Origin: JBGSTR01 sp963707135
Lineage (GTDB): Bacteria > Pseudomonadota > Gammaproteobacteria > Chromatiales > Chromatiaceae
Length of the DNA stretch: 64,000 bases
Assembly: GCA_963707135.1 (NCBI GenBank)
Contig: CAVPOY010000025.1
Coordinates: forward strand, 40,007-104,006
Direction: 5' to 3'
In this document: piece after piece, positions 9,063 through 18,406 of the stretch
Position numbering within the stretch: position 1 is the stretch's first letter
Layout: each line of letters starts with the position of its first letter
The notes under the pieces: model-generated
Seen by the model: the letters and a program-made list of their open reading frames with translations, nothing else
What the model was told of the DNA's origin: nothing
Database searches by the model: none
Position numbers and translations under genes: made by a program

Positions 9063-9280
9063 ACGGCGTGAGGCTCCTGTCGGCTCCAGGTCGGGTGAAT
9101 CGATTAGCGTGCCGCTCGCAAATCACGCGGCGCGCGGTTCTGGCAGGCGACCTCTGAAGTGACTCATTGTCACTCACTCGGAGGACCGTGCATGCCGGAG
9201 CTACCGAATTACCTGCGCAAATTGCGCAAAAGTCGAGGCATCCCGGGTCTCCCAGGGTTCGACGGGGCGAAATTAGGGAA

Positions 9281-10393
9281 TCAGACCCGCGCGCCCTCGA
9301 TCACGGCGCCGCCCAGACATTCGTCTTCCCGGTAGAACACGATCGACTGCCCGGGTGTGACGGCCCGCTGCGGTTCCCTGAAGTTTACCTGGCACCGATC
9401 CGATTCGCAGGCGATAACCTCGCAGGGCTGAAGCGGCTGGCGATGGCGCAGCCGTGCCAGACAACCAAAGGGTGCCGGGTCCGGCGGCGCGCCGGCTATC
9501 CAGTGCGGCGCCGCCGCGTCGAGCCCGGAAGACATCAGAAGCGGATGATTGGAGCCCTGAACCACGACGAGCGCATTGCGCGAGACCTCTTTTGCCGCTA
9601 CGAACCAGGGCTCCTCGGGTCCGCCGCGGATACCCCCGACGCCCAAACCCTGGCGCTGCCCGATGGTGTAATGGGCGAGCCCGCGGTGCTCGCCCACGCG
9701 GGCGCCCTCGGGGGTCTCGATCGGTCCGGGATCGCTAGGGAGGTAACGGGACAGGAAGTCCCGAAAACGGCGCTCGCCGATGAAGCAGATTCCGGTGCTG
9801 TCCTTCTTGTCGGCCGCCTCGAGTCCAAGGCGTCGGGCGGTTGCGCGTACTTGGCTCTTGGTGAGGTCCGCGAGCGGAAACAGTGCGCGTGAAAGCTGCC
9901 GCTGGTCCAGAAGGTGCAGGAAGTAGGTCTGGTCCTTTCCGGAATCGGCGCTGAGACGCAGGCGGACACGGTTCGCGTCGCGGGTCACGCGGGCATAGTG
10001 GCCGGTCGCGATCGCGTCTGCGCCGCACCCGAGGGCGTGATCGAGGAAGGCGCTGAACTTGATCTCGCGATTGCAGAGAACGTCCGGATTCGGTGTGCGC
10101 AGCGCGCGGTATTCCCGCAGAAAATGCTCGAATACCCGATCCCAGTACTCGGCGGCGAAGTTGACCGTGCGAAGACGTATTCCGAGGCGTGCGGCCACTG
10201 CGGTGGCGTCCGCGAGGTCCTTTGCGGCGGCGCAGTAACCCGGCTCGTCGTCCTCTTCCCAATTCTTCATGAACAGGGCCTCGACGTCGTAACCCTGCTT
10301 GATCAGGCGATGGGCCGCGACGGCCGAGTCGACGCCGCCCGAGAGTCCAACAAAGACTCGCGTTCCGTTGCCGTTGATCCCGAGCTGGCGCAT
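9281..10393 (-). CDS. mnmA: tRNA-specific 2-thiouridylase
   Basis: A 370-residue enzyme that thiolates U34 of tRNA-Lys, -Glu and -Gln, taking sulfur from the Tus relay. The PP-loop SGGVDS is at residues 18-23. The two catalytic cysteines are at Cys107 (NPDVLCNREIKF) and Cys203 (DSTGICFIGERRF). The tRNA-binding GHYARV follows Cys107. Start ATG at 10393 gives the usual length. The gene is divergent from icd with 186 bases between the starts and is followed by hflD. Confidence 0.96.
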   Translation of the reverse strand: MRQLGINGNGTRVFVGLSGGVDSAVAAHRLIKQGYDVEALFMKNWEEDDEPGYCAAAKDLADATAVAARLGIRLRTVNFAAEYWDRVFEHFLREYRALRTPNPDVLCNREIKFSAFLDHALGCGADAIATGHYARVTRDANRVRLRLSADSGKDQTYFLHLLDQRQLSRALFPLADLTKSQVRATARRLGLEAADKKDSTGICFIGERRFRDFLSRYLPSDPGPIETPEGARVGEHRGLAHYTIGQRQGLGVGGIRGGPEEPWFVAAKEVSRNALVVVQGSNHPLLMSSGLDAAAPHWIAGAPPDPAPFGCLARLRHRQPLQPCEVIACESDRCQVNFREPQRAVTPGQSIVFYREDECLGGAVIEGARV

Positions 10394-10579
10394 TGTCCCA
10401 GTCTAACGCGCCCAGCCCGGGGAGGAAGCCCCGTTGGGGCATCAGAACCTGGACGTACCGCTGTCGAGTGTCCGCACGCCCTGTGGCGCCGCTTAGAACC
10501 GGCCCGTTCGCACCCTGCGAACTCCGCTGGTGCGGTGGTAGCATGTCGGCATTATCCGCCACCAGAGAGAACCCCCCAG

Positions 10580-11836
10580 ATGGGCTACGACAAGATCAAG
10601 GTCCCGACAGACGGCGAGAAGATCCAGGTCAACGCGGACATGTCATTGTCCGTACCGGATCAGCCGATCATTCCCTACATCGAAGGCGACGGAATCGGCG
10701 TCGACATTACCCCGGTCATGAAGCGGGTAACGGATGCCGCCGTCGAGAAGGCCTACGGAGGCCAACGGCGGATTCACTGGATGGAGATCTATGCCGGCGA
10801 GAAGTCGACCCTGACGTATGGCGAGGACGTTTGGCTGCCCGAGGAGACGCTCAAGGCGGTCAAGGATTTCGTGGTGTCGATCAAGGGTCCGCTGACTACG
10901 CCGGTTGGGGGGGGGATACGCTCACTGAACGTGACGCTCCGCCAGGAGTTGGACCTCTACGTCTGCATGCGCCCGGTGCGGTACTTTAGGGGCACGCCGA
11001 GCCCGCTGAAGGAACCAGAGCACACGGACATGGTGATCTTCCGCGAAAACTCGGAGGACATCTACGCCGGCGTCGAGTGGCAGCAGGGTACGCCTGAGGC
11101 CCGAAAGATCATCGCCTTCCTCCAGGACGAGATGGGCGTGACCAAGATCCGGTTCCCGGAAACCTCCGGTATCGGTATCAAGCCTGTCTCCGAAGAAGGC
11201 ACCAAGCGCCTGGTTCGCAAGGCGATCCAGTACGCGATCGACAATGGCCGCCCATCGGTCACCCTTGTCCACAAGGGCAATATCATGAAGTTCACCGAGG
11301 GCGCCTTCAAACAGTGGGGCTACGATCTGGCCATGGAGGAATTTGGCGCCCGTGAGCTAGGCGGCGGTCCCTGGTGCACGTTCGAGAACCCCAAAACCGG
11401 CGGCGAGGTGCTGATCAAGGATGTGATCGCCGACGCCTTTCTGCAGCAAATTCTGTTGCGGCCCAAGGAGTACAGCGTGATCGCGACGCTGAACCTCAAT
11501 GGCGACTACATATCCGATGCCCTGGCAGCTCAGGTGGGGGGCATCGGGATGGCCCCCGGCGCGAACCTGTCGGACTCCGTCGCCATGTTTGAGGCGACCC
11601 ACGGAACCGCGCCCAAGTACGCCGGGAAGGATCAGGTCAACCCGAGCTCGCTGCTCCTGTCCGCCGAGATGATGCTGCGCCACCTGGGATGGACCGAGGC
11701 GGCGGACCTCATCATCAAGGGTGTAGAAGGCGCTATCCTGGCCAAAACGGTCACCTACGACTTGGAGCGCCTGATGGACGGCGCGACTAAGGTCAGCTGT
11801 TCCGGATTCGGCGAGGCGGTCACGCAGAAAATGTAG
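10580..11836 (+). CDS. icd: NADP-dependent isocitrate dehydrogenase
   Basis: A 418-residue TCA-cycle enzyme that oxidises isocitrate to 2-oxoglutarate. The reading frame is open for 666 bases further upstream, but that extension overlaps mnmA antisense and lacks homology. The ATG at 10580 gives the standard start MGYDKIKVP. Substrate and regulatory motif IRSLNVTLRQ places the phosphorylatable Ser at residue 115, equivalent to Ser113 of E. coli Icd, target of AceK. ENSEDIYAGVEW and the metal-binding NLNGDYISDALAAQVGG are present, as is ATHGTAPKYAG near the coenzyme site. No aceK is visible in the window. Confidence 0.96.
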   Translation: MGYDKIKVPTDGEKIQVNADMSLSVPDQPIIPYIEGDGIGVDITPVMKRVTDAAVEKAYGGQRRIHWMEIYAGEKSTLTYGEDVWLPEETLKAVKDFVVSIKGPLTTPVGGGIRSLNVTLRQELDLYVCMRPVRYFRGTPSPLKEPEHTDMVIFRENSEDIYAGVEWQQGTPEARKIIAFLQDEMGVTKIRFPETSGIGIKPVSEEGTKRLVRKAIQYAIDNGRPSVTLVHKGNIMKFTEGAFKQWGYDLAMEEFGARELGGGPWCTFENPKTGGEVLIKDVIADAFLQQILLRPKEYSVIATLNLNGDYISDALAAQVGGIGMAPGANLSDSVAMFEATHGTAPKYAGKDQVNPSSLLLSAEMMLRHLGWTEAADLIIKGVEGAILAKTVTYDLERLMDGATKVSCSGFGEAVTQKM

Positions 11837-11855
11837 CCGGCGCGCGCCGGCGGCC

Positions 11856-11936
11856 ACGCGCAGGGCATGGAGGGTTACGCCTGCGCGTCACGCAATCGGG
11901 AGTCGGTTGAAGAGGGGCGCGCGGATCGCGCGTCCC
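11856..11936. terminator. Two hairpins between icd and the cold-shock gene
   Basis: ACGCGCAGG pairs with CCTGCGCGT about 11856-11888, and GGGGCGCGCG pairs with CGCGCGTCCCC at 11913-11936 with one mismatch. They sit in a 113-base convergent gap, so they probably separate the two facing transcripts. Neither has a good T-run. Confidence 0.4.
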
Positions 11937-11949
11937 CGAATCGCGGTCG

Positions 11950-12156
11950 TCAGTTGACGCGGTGCACGCGGGCGGCGTGTAGCCCCTTCGGGCCGTGGGT
12001 CATCTCGAACTCCACTTTTTGCCCTTCCCTCAGCGTCTTATAGCCGTCCATATCGATCGCCGAGAAATGGACGAAGACGTCCTCCTCGCGACCGTCGGGC
12101 TTGACAAACCCGTAACCCTTTGCATTGTTGAACCACTTAACAACACCGGTAATCAT
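11950..12156 (-). CDS. Cold-shock domain protein (Csp family)
   Basis: A 68-residue single cold-shock domain that binds single-stranded RNA and DNA. RNP1 is KGYGFV and RNP2 is VFVHF. The acidic loop (GREED) and the extended C-terminus GPKGLHAARVHRVN resemble CspD-like proteins. The neighbour clpS-clpA on the other side fits CspD, which sits next to clpSA in E. coli. A good ribosome-binding site GGAGGAG precedes the ATG. A sigma-70 promoter about 100 bases upstream gives a leader of roughly 95 nt. Confidence 0.92.
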   Translation of the reverse strand: MITGVVKWFNNAKGYGFVKPDGREEDVFVHFSAIDMDGYKTLREGQKVEFEMTHGPKGLHAARVHRVN

Positions 12157-12257
12157 TGGCGCACTCCTCCGGGGGTTTGCGAGTTATGGTCGGTGGTATC
12201 TTTATGTTGTTGTCTGACGCCGCACCTTGAATCCGGCGATCGGCGCCATAGCTCCCA

Positions 12258-12285
12258 AGTATAGTGGGTTGATTTGGCTGGTCAA
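12258..12285 (-). promoter_or_regulatory. Sigma-70 promoter of the cold-shock gene
   Basis: On the reverse strand TTGACC (12285-12280) and TATACT (12263-12258) are separated by 16 bases. Transcription would start near 12251 and run into the cold-shock gene. The 286-base divergent region 12157-12442 also must hold the clpS promoter; a TAGAAT box at 12429-12434 is a weak candidate only eight bases before its ATG. Confidence 0.7.
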
Positions 12286-12442
12286 ACGGTCGCATCGCAT
12301 GGGTGTCTTCTATCCCTGGAGTTTGGTGCGGCTCGGACGACGCGAGCGATGAGTCGCGAGGTGTATTCCCGGCAGCCCGAACGGCGGTATGGGGCGACCG
12401 GCTGCGACTCTAGTCGGGGTTTATTGTCTAGAATTCCTAACC

Positions 12443-12766
12443 ATGAGCGACGATCTTCCGGGCGAAGAACGCGAGTCGGGGCTTGCTGTCCAAGAGTCGC
12501 GGCCAAAGCTGCGCCGCCCACCGCTCTACAAGGTGTTGTTGTTGAATGACGACTACACCCCCATGGAGTTTGTGGTGGATGTGCTGGAGACCTTCTTCGG
12601 CATGAACCGCGAGAAGGCGACACAGATTATGTTGCATGTCCATACTCGGGGTGTGGGTGTCTGTGGTGTGTACACCCGAGACATTGCGGAGACCCGGGTC
12701 GCACAGGTCAACGATTACTCGCGCAGCCATCAGCACCCGCTGATGTGCACCATGGAAGAGGCATAG
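12443..12766 (+). CDS. clpS: ATP-dependent Clp protease adaptor
   Basis: A 107-residue adaptor that binds N-degrons (N-terminal Leu, Phe, Tyr, Trp) and hands the protein to ClpA. The ATG at 12443 gives the usual N-terminal flexible tail of about 25 residues. The core has YKVLLLNDDYTPMEFVVDVL, in which NDDYTPM lines the N-degron pocket, then VHTRGVGVCGVYTRDIAETRV and the closing HPLMCTMEEA. It lies 73 bases upstream of clpA on the same strand. Confidence 0.96.
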   Translation: MSDDLPGEERESGLAVQESRPKLRRPPLYKVLLLNDDYTPMEFVVDVLETFFGMNREKATQIMLHVHTRGVGVCGVYTRDIAETRVAQVNDYSRSHQHPLMCTMEEA

Positions 12767-12839
12767 GCAGCGGTGCCGAGATCTGTCTATTGGATTTTGT
12801 CCGTGGTCGTTTCCTGACCTTACGCTTGGGAATAAGCCG

Positions 12840-15101
12840 ATGTTGAGCAAAGAACTCGAATTCACGCTGAACCGGGCCTTCAAGGAGGCGCGCGAAAAGC
12901 ACCACGAGTACATGACCGTCGAGCACATGCTGCTGTCGCTGCTCGACAACCCGGCCGCGGCCAAGGTCCTTCGCGCCTGCGGGCTCGACTCCGAGCGCCT
13001 GCGTCGCGAGATCACCGCCTTTATTGACGAGACGACGCCGTTGATTCCCGACAGCGACGATCGGGACACCCAGCCGACGCTAGGTTTTCAGCGGGTTCTC
13101 CAGCGGGCCGTGTTTCACGTCCAGTCGGCCGGGAAGAAGGAAGTGACCGGCGCCAACGTCCTTGTGGCCCTGTTCAGCGAACAGGACTCCCAGGCAGTGT
13201 ATTTATTGAATCAGCAGGACATCACCCGGCTCGACATCGTGAACTACATCTCCCACGGGATCTCGAAGGTCCCGGGTGAGAACCCGCACGACGAGATCCC
13301 GGGGGAGAGCGAAGAGGCCCGACCGGACGAAAAAGAGGGTACGAGCCCGCTCGAGAGCTTCGCGACGAATCTGAACGAGATGGCCCGGCAGGGCCGTATC
13401 GACCCCCTGATCGGCCGTTCCGCCGAGGTCGAGCGGACGATCCAGATCCTCTGTCGTCGGCGTAAGAACAACCCCCTGTTCGTCGGCGAGGCCGGTGTCG
13501 GGAAGACGGCGATTGCCGAGGGTCTTGCCAAGAAGATCGTCGACCGCGAGGTGCCCGAGGTGCTCGAGAACGCGGTCATCTTCGCGCTAGATCTTGGCGG
13601 TCTGGTCGCCGGCACGAAATACCGCGGCGATTTCGAGAAGCGCCTGAAGGCCGTGCTGGCCCAACTGAAGCGCCAGCCGCACGCGATCCTGTTCATCGAC
13701 GAGATCCACACCGTCATCGGGGCCGGGTCCGCATCCGGCGGCGTCATGGACGCGTCGAACCTCATCAAGCCCGTCCTCGCCTCCGGTGATCTGCGCTGCA
13801 TAGGCTCGACGACCTATCAGGAATACCGTGGGGTATTCGAGAAGGATCGCGCGCTCGCCCGGCGTTTCCAAAAGATCGATATCGACGAGCCTTCGGTGGA
13901 AGAGACCATCGAGATACTCAAGGGCCTCAAGTCCCGTTTCGAGGAGCATCATCAGGTCACCTATACCAACCCGGCCCTGCGCGCCGCCGCGGAGCTCGCG
14001 GATCGCTACATCAACGACCGCCATCTCCCGGACAAGGCCATCGATGTCATCGATGAGGCGGGCGCCAATGTGCAGCTGAAGAGTCCGGCAAAGCGCAAGA
14101 AGCGCATCGACGTGGCCGATGTTGAGTCGATCGTCGCAAAAATCGCGCGGATCCCGCCGCGAAGGGTCTCGATCTCCGATGTCGAGTCACTGCGAAACCT
14201 GGACCGTGACCTCAAGATGGTGGTCTATGGACAGGACGCGGCAATCGATGCGCTGACATCGGCGATTCGGATGAATCGCTCGGGCTTGGGCCATGAGGAA
14301 CAACCAATCGGCTCGTTCCTGTTCACCGGACCGACCGGCGTCGGCAAGACCGAGGTCACGCGCCAGTTGGCGCGAATCCTCGGTGTCGAGCTGATCCGAT
14401 TCGACATGTCGGAGTACATGGAGCGTCATACGGTCTCCAGGCTCATCGGCGCGCCACCGGGTTATGTCGGTTTCGACCAGGGCGGCCTGCTCACCGAGGA
14501 GATCAACAAGCACCCTCATGCCGTGCTCCTGCTCGACGAGATCGAAAAGGCCCACCCGGACGTCTTCAACCTGCTGCTGCAGGTCATGGACCACGGCACC
14601 CTGACGGACAACAACGGCCGAAAGGCCGACTTCCGCAATGTCCTGCTGGTGATGACGACCAACGCCGGTGCCCAGGAGACCTCGCGCCGCTCGATCGGTT
14701 TCTCGGAGCAGGATCACTCGACGGACGGTATCGAGGCCCTGAAGCGGTACTTCTCACCGGAGTTCCGAAACCGGCTCGACGCGGTTGTTCAGTTTGGACC
14801 GCTGTCCGAAGAGACGATCAAGAGCGTCGTCGACAAGTTCATTTTCGAGCTGGAGCAGCAGCTCGCCGACAAGAAGGTCGCTCTGACGGTGGGCGCGGAC
14901 GCGCGGGACTGGATCGCGGCGAACGGTTACGACCCGAAAATGGGGGCGCGCCCTATGGCTCGGGTTATCCAGGACCAGATCAAGAAGCCGCTCGCCAACG
15001 AGGTGCTGTTCGGCAAGCTCGCAGGCGGCGGCTCAGTGCGGGTCTTTGTCGAGGGCGGGTCCCTCGGATTCGAGATCAGCAGCGACAAGCGGCTCCACTG
15101 A
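12840..15101 (+). CDS. clpA: ATP-dependent Clp protease ATP-binding subunit ClpA
   Basis: A 753-residue AAA+ unfoldase that feeds substrates to ClpP. An N-terminal ClpN repeat domain (1-145) docks ClpS. D1 has Walker A GEAGVGKT near residue 214 and Walker B LFIDEIHTVIGAG. D2 has GPTGVGKT near residue 497 and LLLDEIEKAHPDV. The short linker has no ClpB-type coiled coil. The ClpP-docking loop region follows in D2. clpP is not in this window. It forms a unit with clpS and faces infA-bpt-aat, so the full leucine N-degron pathway is encoded within 6 kb. Confidence 0.97.
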   Translation: MLSKELEFTLNRAFKEAREKHHEYMTVEHMLLSLLDNPAAAKVLRACGLDSERLRREITAFIDETTPLIPDSDDRDTQPTLGFQRVLQRAVFHVQSAGKKEVTGANVLVALFSEQDSQAVYLLNQQDITRLDIVNYISHGISKVPGENPHDEIPGESEEARPDEKEGTSPLESFATNLNEMARQGRIDPLIGRSAEVERTIQILCRRRKNNPLFVGEAGVGKTAIAEGLAKKIVDREVPEVLENAVIFALDLGGLVAGTKYRGDFEKRLKAVLAQLKRQPHAILFIDEIHTVIGAGSASGGVMDASNLIKPVLASGDLRCIGSTTYQEYRGVFEKDRALARRFQKIDIDEPSVEETIEILKGLKSRFEEHHQVTYTNPALRAAAELADRYINDRHLPDKAIDVIDEAGANVQLKSPAKRKKRIDVADVESIVAKIARIPPRRVSISDVESLRNLDRDLKMVVYGQDAAIDALTSAIRMNRSGLGHEEQPIGSFLFTGPTGVGKTEVTRQLARILGVELIRFDMSEYMERHTVSRLIGAPPGYVGFDQGGLLTEEINKHPHAVLLLDEIEKAHPDVFNLLLQVMDHGTLTDNNGRKADFRNVLLVMTTNAGAQETSRRSIGFSEQDHSTDGIEALKRYFSPEFRNRLDAVVQFGPLSEETIKSVVDKFIFELEQQLADKKVALTVGADARDWIAANGYDPKMGARPMARVIQDQIKKPLANEVLFGKLAGGGSVRVFVEGGSLGFEISSDKRLH

Positions 15102-15281
15102 TCGGTTAGACGGGAATCCGGCGAGTCGCCGCTCGCAGCAGGCTGGGCGCCACCTCCTCGCCGTGTTGGTTCGTCGTGCGGCTGGACGATCCGGCGAGCA
15201 GGTGATCGAAAGTCAGCTTGAGGCGACGGGCGGAAGAAGTCGGGGGTTCGACAGAGCGGCCGCCCCGGGGCGGCTCCGGTT

Positions 15282-15500
15282 TCAGCGGGCTCGGTAGACG
15301 ATTCGTCCCTTGGTCAGGTCGTAGGGCGTGAGCTCGACGGTCACCTTGTCGCCGGTAAGGATGCGGATGTAGTGCTTGCGCATCTTCCCCGAGATATGGG
15401 CCGTCACGTTGTGGCCATTCTCCAGTTGTACGCGGAACACCGTGTTCGGCAGGGTCTCTGTTACCGTGCCCTCCATTTGAATAACGTCGTCTTTTGCCAT
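15282..15500 (-). CDS. infA: Translation initiation factor IF-1
   Basis: A 72-residue OB-fold protein that occupies the ribosomal A site during initiation. The sequence from MAKDDVIQMEGTV to the C-terminal KGRIVYRAR is canonical. It lies 85 bases after bpt on the same strand. The 180-base gap to clpA holds a 16-base palindrome (GCCGCCCC/GGGGCGGC near 15258-15273) that may stop transcripts from either side. Confidence 0.97.
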   Translation of the reverse strand: MAKDDVIQMEGTVTETLPNTVFRVQLENGHNVTAHISGKMRKHYIRILTGDKVTVELTPYDLTKGRIVYRAR

Positions 15501-15585
15501 CGTCTAGCGGGTACTTGCGGAATCCAACGCGGGTTTCTGAGCGGCGGGAGTATAGCACAGGCCATTCGGGTCAAGGTCACACCGA

Positions 15586-16344
15586 TCAGCCGAGCTTGAG
15601 CGACTCGCCGCGTTCGAAATGCCGCCAATGCCGGCCGTCCCAGGCCTCGATGGGCCTGAACGCGTCTTTGTAGGACATCTTGCGGCATTCCTCTATCCAG
15701 TAACCCAGGTAGAGATATGGCAGCCCAAGTTTCCGCGCGGTCTCGACCTGCGCGAGGACGGCGAAGGTCCCGGGTCCGCGATACGCCGCCGCCGGGTCAA
15801 AAAAGGTGTAGACGGCGGACAGGCTGTTCTCGAGGACATCGGTCACGGCGACGGCAACGAGCCGGTTCTGGTCCCGAAGCTCCAGGAATCGGGTGTCCCC
15901 ACCCCAGGGATCGCACAGAAATCGGCGATAGCTTTCCTCGCTCGCGTCCTCCGACATGCTGCCATCGGGGTGCCGGCTTTGGACATAGTGGCGGTAGAGC
16001 GCGAAATGGGCCGGGTCGAAGCGGGCGGGGGTGTCGATGAGGGTCAGCTCCGGCGCGTTCCGCCCCCAGTTCCTCCGTTGGGATCGATCGCGCCTGAACT
16101 GCTCGACCGGGACGCGAACCGGTATGCAGGCCGCGCAATTTCGGCAGGCGGGTCTGTAAACATGCGCTCCGCTGCGCCGGAACCCCTGGTCAATCAGGGT
16201 CTGGTAGATCAGGCCGTCCATGCGGGCCGCGGGGTCGATGAACAGGGTCCGTGCCCGTGGACCGTCGAGGTAGGAGCAGGGGTGCTCGCCGGTGAGATAC
16301 AGCGCCAACCCGGGTTCTTGGCCGACGCCGCTATCCTGTTTCAT
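15586..16344 (-). CDS. bpt: Aspartate/glutamate leucyltransferase (Bpt)
   Basis: A 252-residue enzyme that moves Leu from Leu-tRNA onto proteins with N-terminal Asp or Glu, making a primary degron for ClpS. It belongs to the ATE1-like family (also annotated ate). N-terminal cysteines lie in CSYLDG and in CRNCAACIPVRVPVEQF, the typical ATE zinc or redox cluster. The C-terminal half with the GNAT-like fold has YTFFDP, YLYLGYWIEECRKMSYK and FRPIE. Its ATG overlaps the aat stop by four bases (16341-16344), so the genes are translationally coupled. Confidence 0.95.
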   Translation of the reverse strand: MKQDSGVGQEPGLALYLTGEHPCSYLDGPRARTLFIDPAARMDGLIYQTLIDQGFRRSGAHVYRPACRNCAACIPVRVPVEQFRRDRSQRRNWGRNAPELTLIDTPARFDPAHFALYRHYVQSRHPDGSMSEDASEESYRRFLCDPWGGDTRFLELRDQNRLVAVAVTDVLENSLSAVYTFFDPAAAYRGPGTFAVLAQVETARKLGLPYLYLGYWIEECRKMSYKDAFRPIEAWDGRHWRHFERGESLKLG

Positions 16345-17093
16345 CGCGGTGGGTCGCCGTCGATAGCCGCGAACCCAGGTGTCCGGTCCGGCGGGTAATT
16401 ACTGGCATCGTCGTCCCAGCTACCGGCGCGTCCCGGCAGGTTGCATGCGCGTTCGACCAGGGTGGTGAATTGGGCACGCGGTATCTCGATGGCACCCATC
16501 CGCAGTAAGTGTTCGGTACGCATCTGACAGTCGATCAGCTGGAACCCCCACTCAAAGAGCCGCTGGCACAGGTGAACCAGGGCGACCTTCGAGGCGTCGC
16601 TGGCGCGGCTGAACATCGACTCACCGAAAAAGGCCCGCCCGATCGCCACGCCATAGAGGCCGCCGACGAGCTCGGGCCCGTGCCAGATCTCCACCGAGTG
16701 AGCAATGCCCAGCCGATGGAGCGTCACGTAAGCGTCGATCATCTCCGGTACGATCCAGGTGCCGCCGTCGGATTCCCGCGGGGCGGCGCAGCCGCGAATG
16801 ACCGAGTCGAACGCCCGGTCCAGAGTCGCGCAGAGCTCACGCTTGCGCAGGCGTTTGCGCAGACTGCGCGAGAGCGCGACCTGGCTCGGGAACAGTACGG
16901 TGCGCGGGTCCGGTGACCACCATAGTATGGGGTCGCCCTCGCTGAACCAGGGGAAGATGCCCCGACGGTAGGCCCCCAGAAGTCGGGCAGGGCTTAGGTC
17001 GCCCCCGGCGGCGAGCAGCCCATTGGGGTCCCGCACCGCGAGCCGCACGTCCGGAAACAGGTCGGGCGCGTGAGGGTCCAGCAGCGCGATCAT
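16341..17093 (-). CDS. aat: Leucyl/phenylalanyl-tRNA-protein transferase
   Basis: A 250-residue enzyme that attaches Leu or Phe to N-terminal Lys or Arg. Family signatures are FPWFSEGDPILWWSPDPR (about 48-65), GTWIVPEMIDAY, the substrate-binding HSVEIWHGPELVGGLYGVAIGRAFFGESMFS, and the end DCQMRTEHLLRMGA. It overlaps the upstream FemAB-like gene and the downstream bpt gene by four bases each, forming a compact operon. Confidence 0.96.
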   Translation of the reverse strand: MIALLDPHAPDLFPDVRLAVRDPNGLLAAGGDLSPARLLGAYRRGIFPWFSEGDPILWWSPDPRTVLFPSQVALSRSLRKRLRKRELCATLDRAFDSVIRGCAAPRESDGGTWIVPEMIDAYVTLHRLGIAHSVEIWHGPELVGGLYGVAIGRAFFGESMFSRASDASKVALVHLCQRLFEWGFQLIDCQMRTEHLLRMGAIEIPRAQFTTLVERACNLPGRAGSWDDDASNYPPDRTPGFAAIDGDPPR

Positions 17094-18283
17094 GGCGCCG
17101 GGTTCCGGCCTCCGGAATCTGTCGGCGTGTGATCCGTGTCGGGGGACTCGGTCTTGAATGGCGAGTGTCGGTCCATCTCCGCGATGTAGTCGTCCATGCC
17201 CTCGGTTTCCAGGGCCAGATGGCGCGATATGGCTTCACGGAAGCGCTGGTCCGCAATCCAATGGGCGGATCGGGTCGGTGTGGGCAAGAAACCGCGACTG
17301 ATTTTGTGCTCGCCCTGGGCGCCGGGCTCGAAGCGCTCGAGTGCATGCTCGATACAGTAGTCCAGGCCCTGATAATAGCAGGCCTCGAAATGCAGGCTGT
17401 GGAAGTCCTGGAAGCACCCCCAGTGCCGACCGTACAGTGAGCGTCGTCCGACCAGATTGAAGGCGGCGGCCACGATATCCGGCCCGCGGTAGGCAAGCAC
17501 CAGAAGTAGATTCCGGCCCATGGCCTCGCCGATGTGCAGGAAGAAGGGCAGGGTCAGGGTGGGCATGCCGCCGCGCTTGTCGAAAGTGTCGCAGTAGAGC
17601 CGGTGGAACGTGGCCCACTGCGACTCGGTCGCCGCGTCCCCGCTCACCCTCTGGATACGGACGCCGGCCTCCGCGACCCGGCGGCGCTCGCGCCTGACCT
17701 TCTTGCGTTTCTCGGCCGTGAATCGGCCGAGCAGGTCGTCGAAGGTTCGGTAGCCCTCGTTGCGCCAGTGGAATTGGCATCCGATACGGCGCATCAGCCC
17801 CTGTTGCCCGAGCAGCTCGGTCTCGTCTTCGGCCGTGAACAGCCAGTGCAGCGAGGATACGCCTGTCCGCTCGGCCTCCCGGATGGCCCCGGAGATCAGT
17901 GCTCGAGCGTACTCACGTCGGTTCTCTGTCTCGCCGGTCAACACCCGGGCCCCGGTCGCCGGGGTGTACGGGGAGGCCACGACCAGCTTGGGGTAATAGG
18001 CGAGCCCGTTACGCCGATAGGCGTCTGCCCATGCCCAGTCGAAGACGAACTCACCATAGGAATTGAGCTTGAGATAGCAGGGCGCGGCCGCCAGCAGTCG
18101 TCCGCCGGGATCCCGGAGTGCCAGATGATGCGGGATCCAACCCAGGGACTCGCCGACGCATCCGTGCCGCTCCATGGCGTCCAGGAACTCATGCCGCAGA
18201 AACGGCGAATCCTCGCCCGCGAGCCGGTTCCAGTCGCCGGCGCTGATCTCTCTGATCGCCCCGTGGGTGGTCAGCCGATACAC
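17090..18283 (-). CDS. FemAB-like (DUF482) GNAT-fold protein
   Basis: 397 residues of the PF04339/DUF482 group, often annotated as peptidogalycan biosynthesis or GNAT acyltransferase. The N-terminus LTTHGAIREISAGDWNRL leads into a first GNAT half (FLRHEFLDAMERHGCVG, HLALRDPGGRLLAAAPCYLK) and the second half with GCQFHWRNEGYRTFDDLLGRF, KRKKVRRERRRV and GVRIQRVSG. The C-terminal FEACYYQGLDYCIEHALERFEPGAQGEHK is the group signature. The biochemical activity of the group is not established. Its stop overlaps the aat start by four bases, so it is in one operon with two aminoacyl-tRNA-dependent transferases of related fold. Confidence 0.88.
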   Translation of the reverse strand: MYRLTTHGAIREISAGDWNRLAGEDSPFLRHEFLDAMERHGCVGESLGWIPHHLALRDPGGRLLAAAPCYLKLNSYGEFVFDWAWADAYRRNGLAYYPKLVVASPYTPATGARVLTGETENRREYARALISGAIREAERTGVSSLHWLFTAEDETELLGQQGLMRRIGCQFHWRNEGYRTFDDLLGRFTAEKRKKVRRERRRVAEAGVRIQRVSGDAATESQWATFHRLYCDTFDKRGGMPTLTLPFFLHIGEAMGRNLLLVLAYRGPDIVAAAFNLVGRRSLYGRHWGCFQDFHSLHFEACYYQGLDYCIEHALERFEPGAQGEHKISRGFLPTPTRSAHWIADQRFREAISRHLALETEGMDDYIAEMDRHSPFKTESPDTDHTPTDSGGRNPAP

Positions 18284-18406
18284 GTATCCGTGCGGGTTGC
18301 CAGATGTATGCTCAGCAGATGGGCTCGGCCGCGGGGTACGAAAGGCCCGGGTAATGCGTTTCGCGACGAGCGGCGGTCTTCCCGGCGGCGCGCGCCGCCC
18401 GTCGAG

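Noticed and set aside
9914..10579. Upstream extension of icd by 222 codons
   Set aside because: It lies antisense to mnmA and the family N-terminus begins at the ATG 10580.
15235..15260. T-arm-like GGGTTCGAC between clpA and infA (a tRNA-Ser lies near infA in E. coli)
   Set aside because: No cloverleaf could be folded around it.
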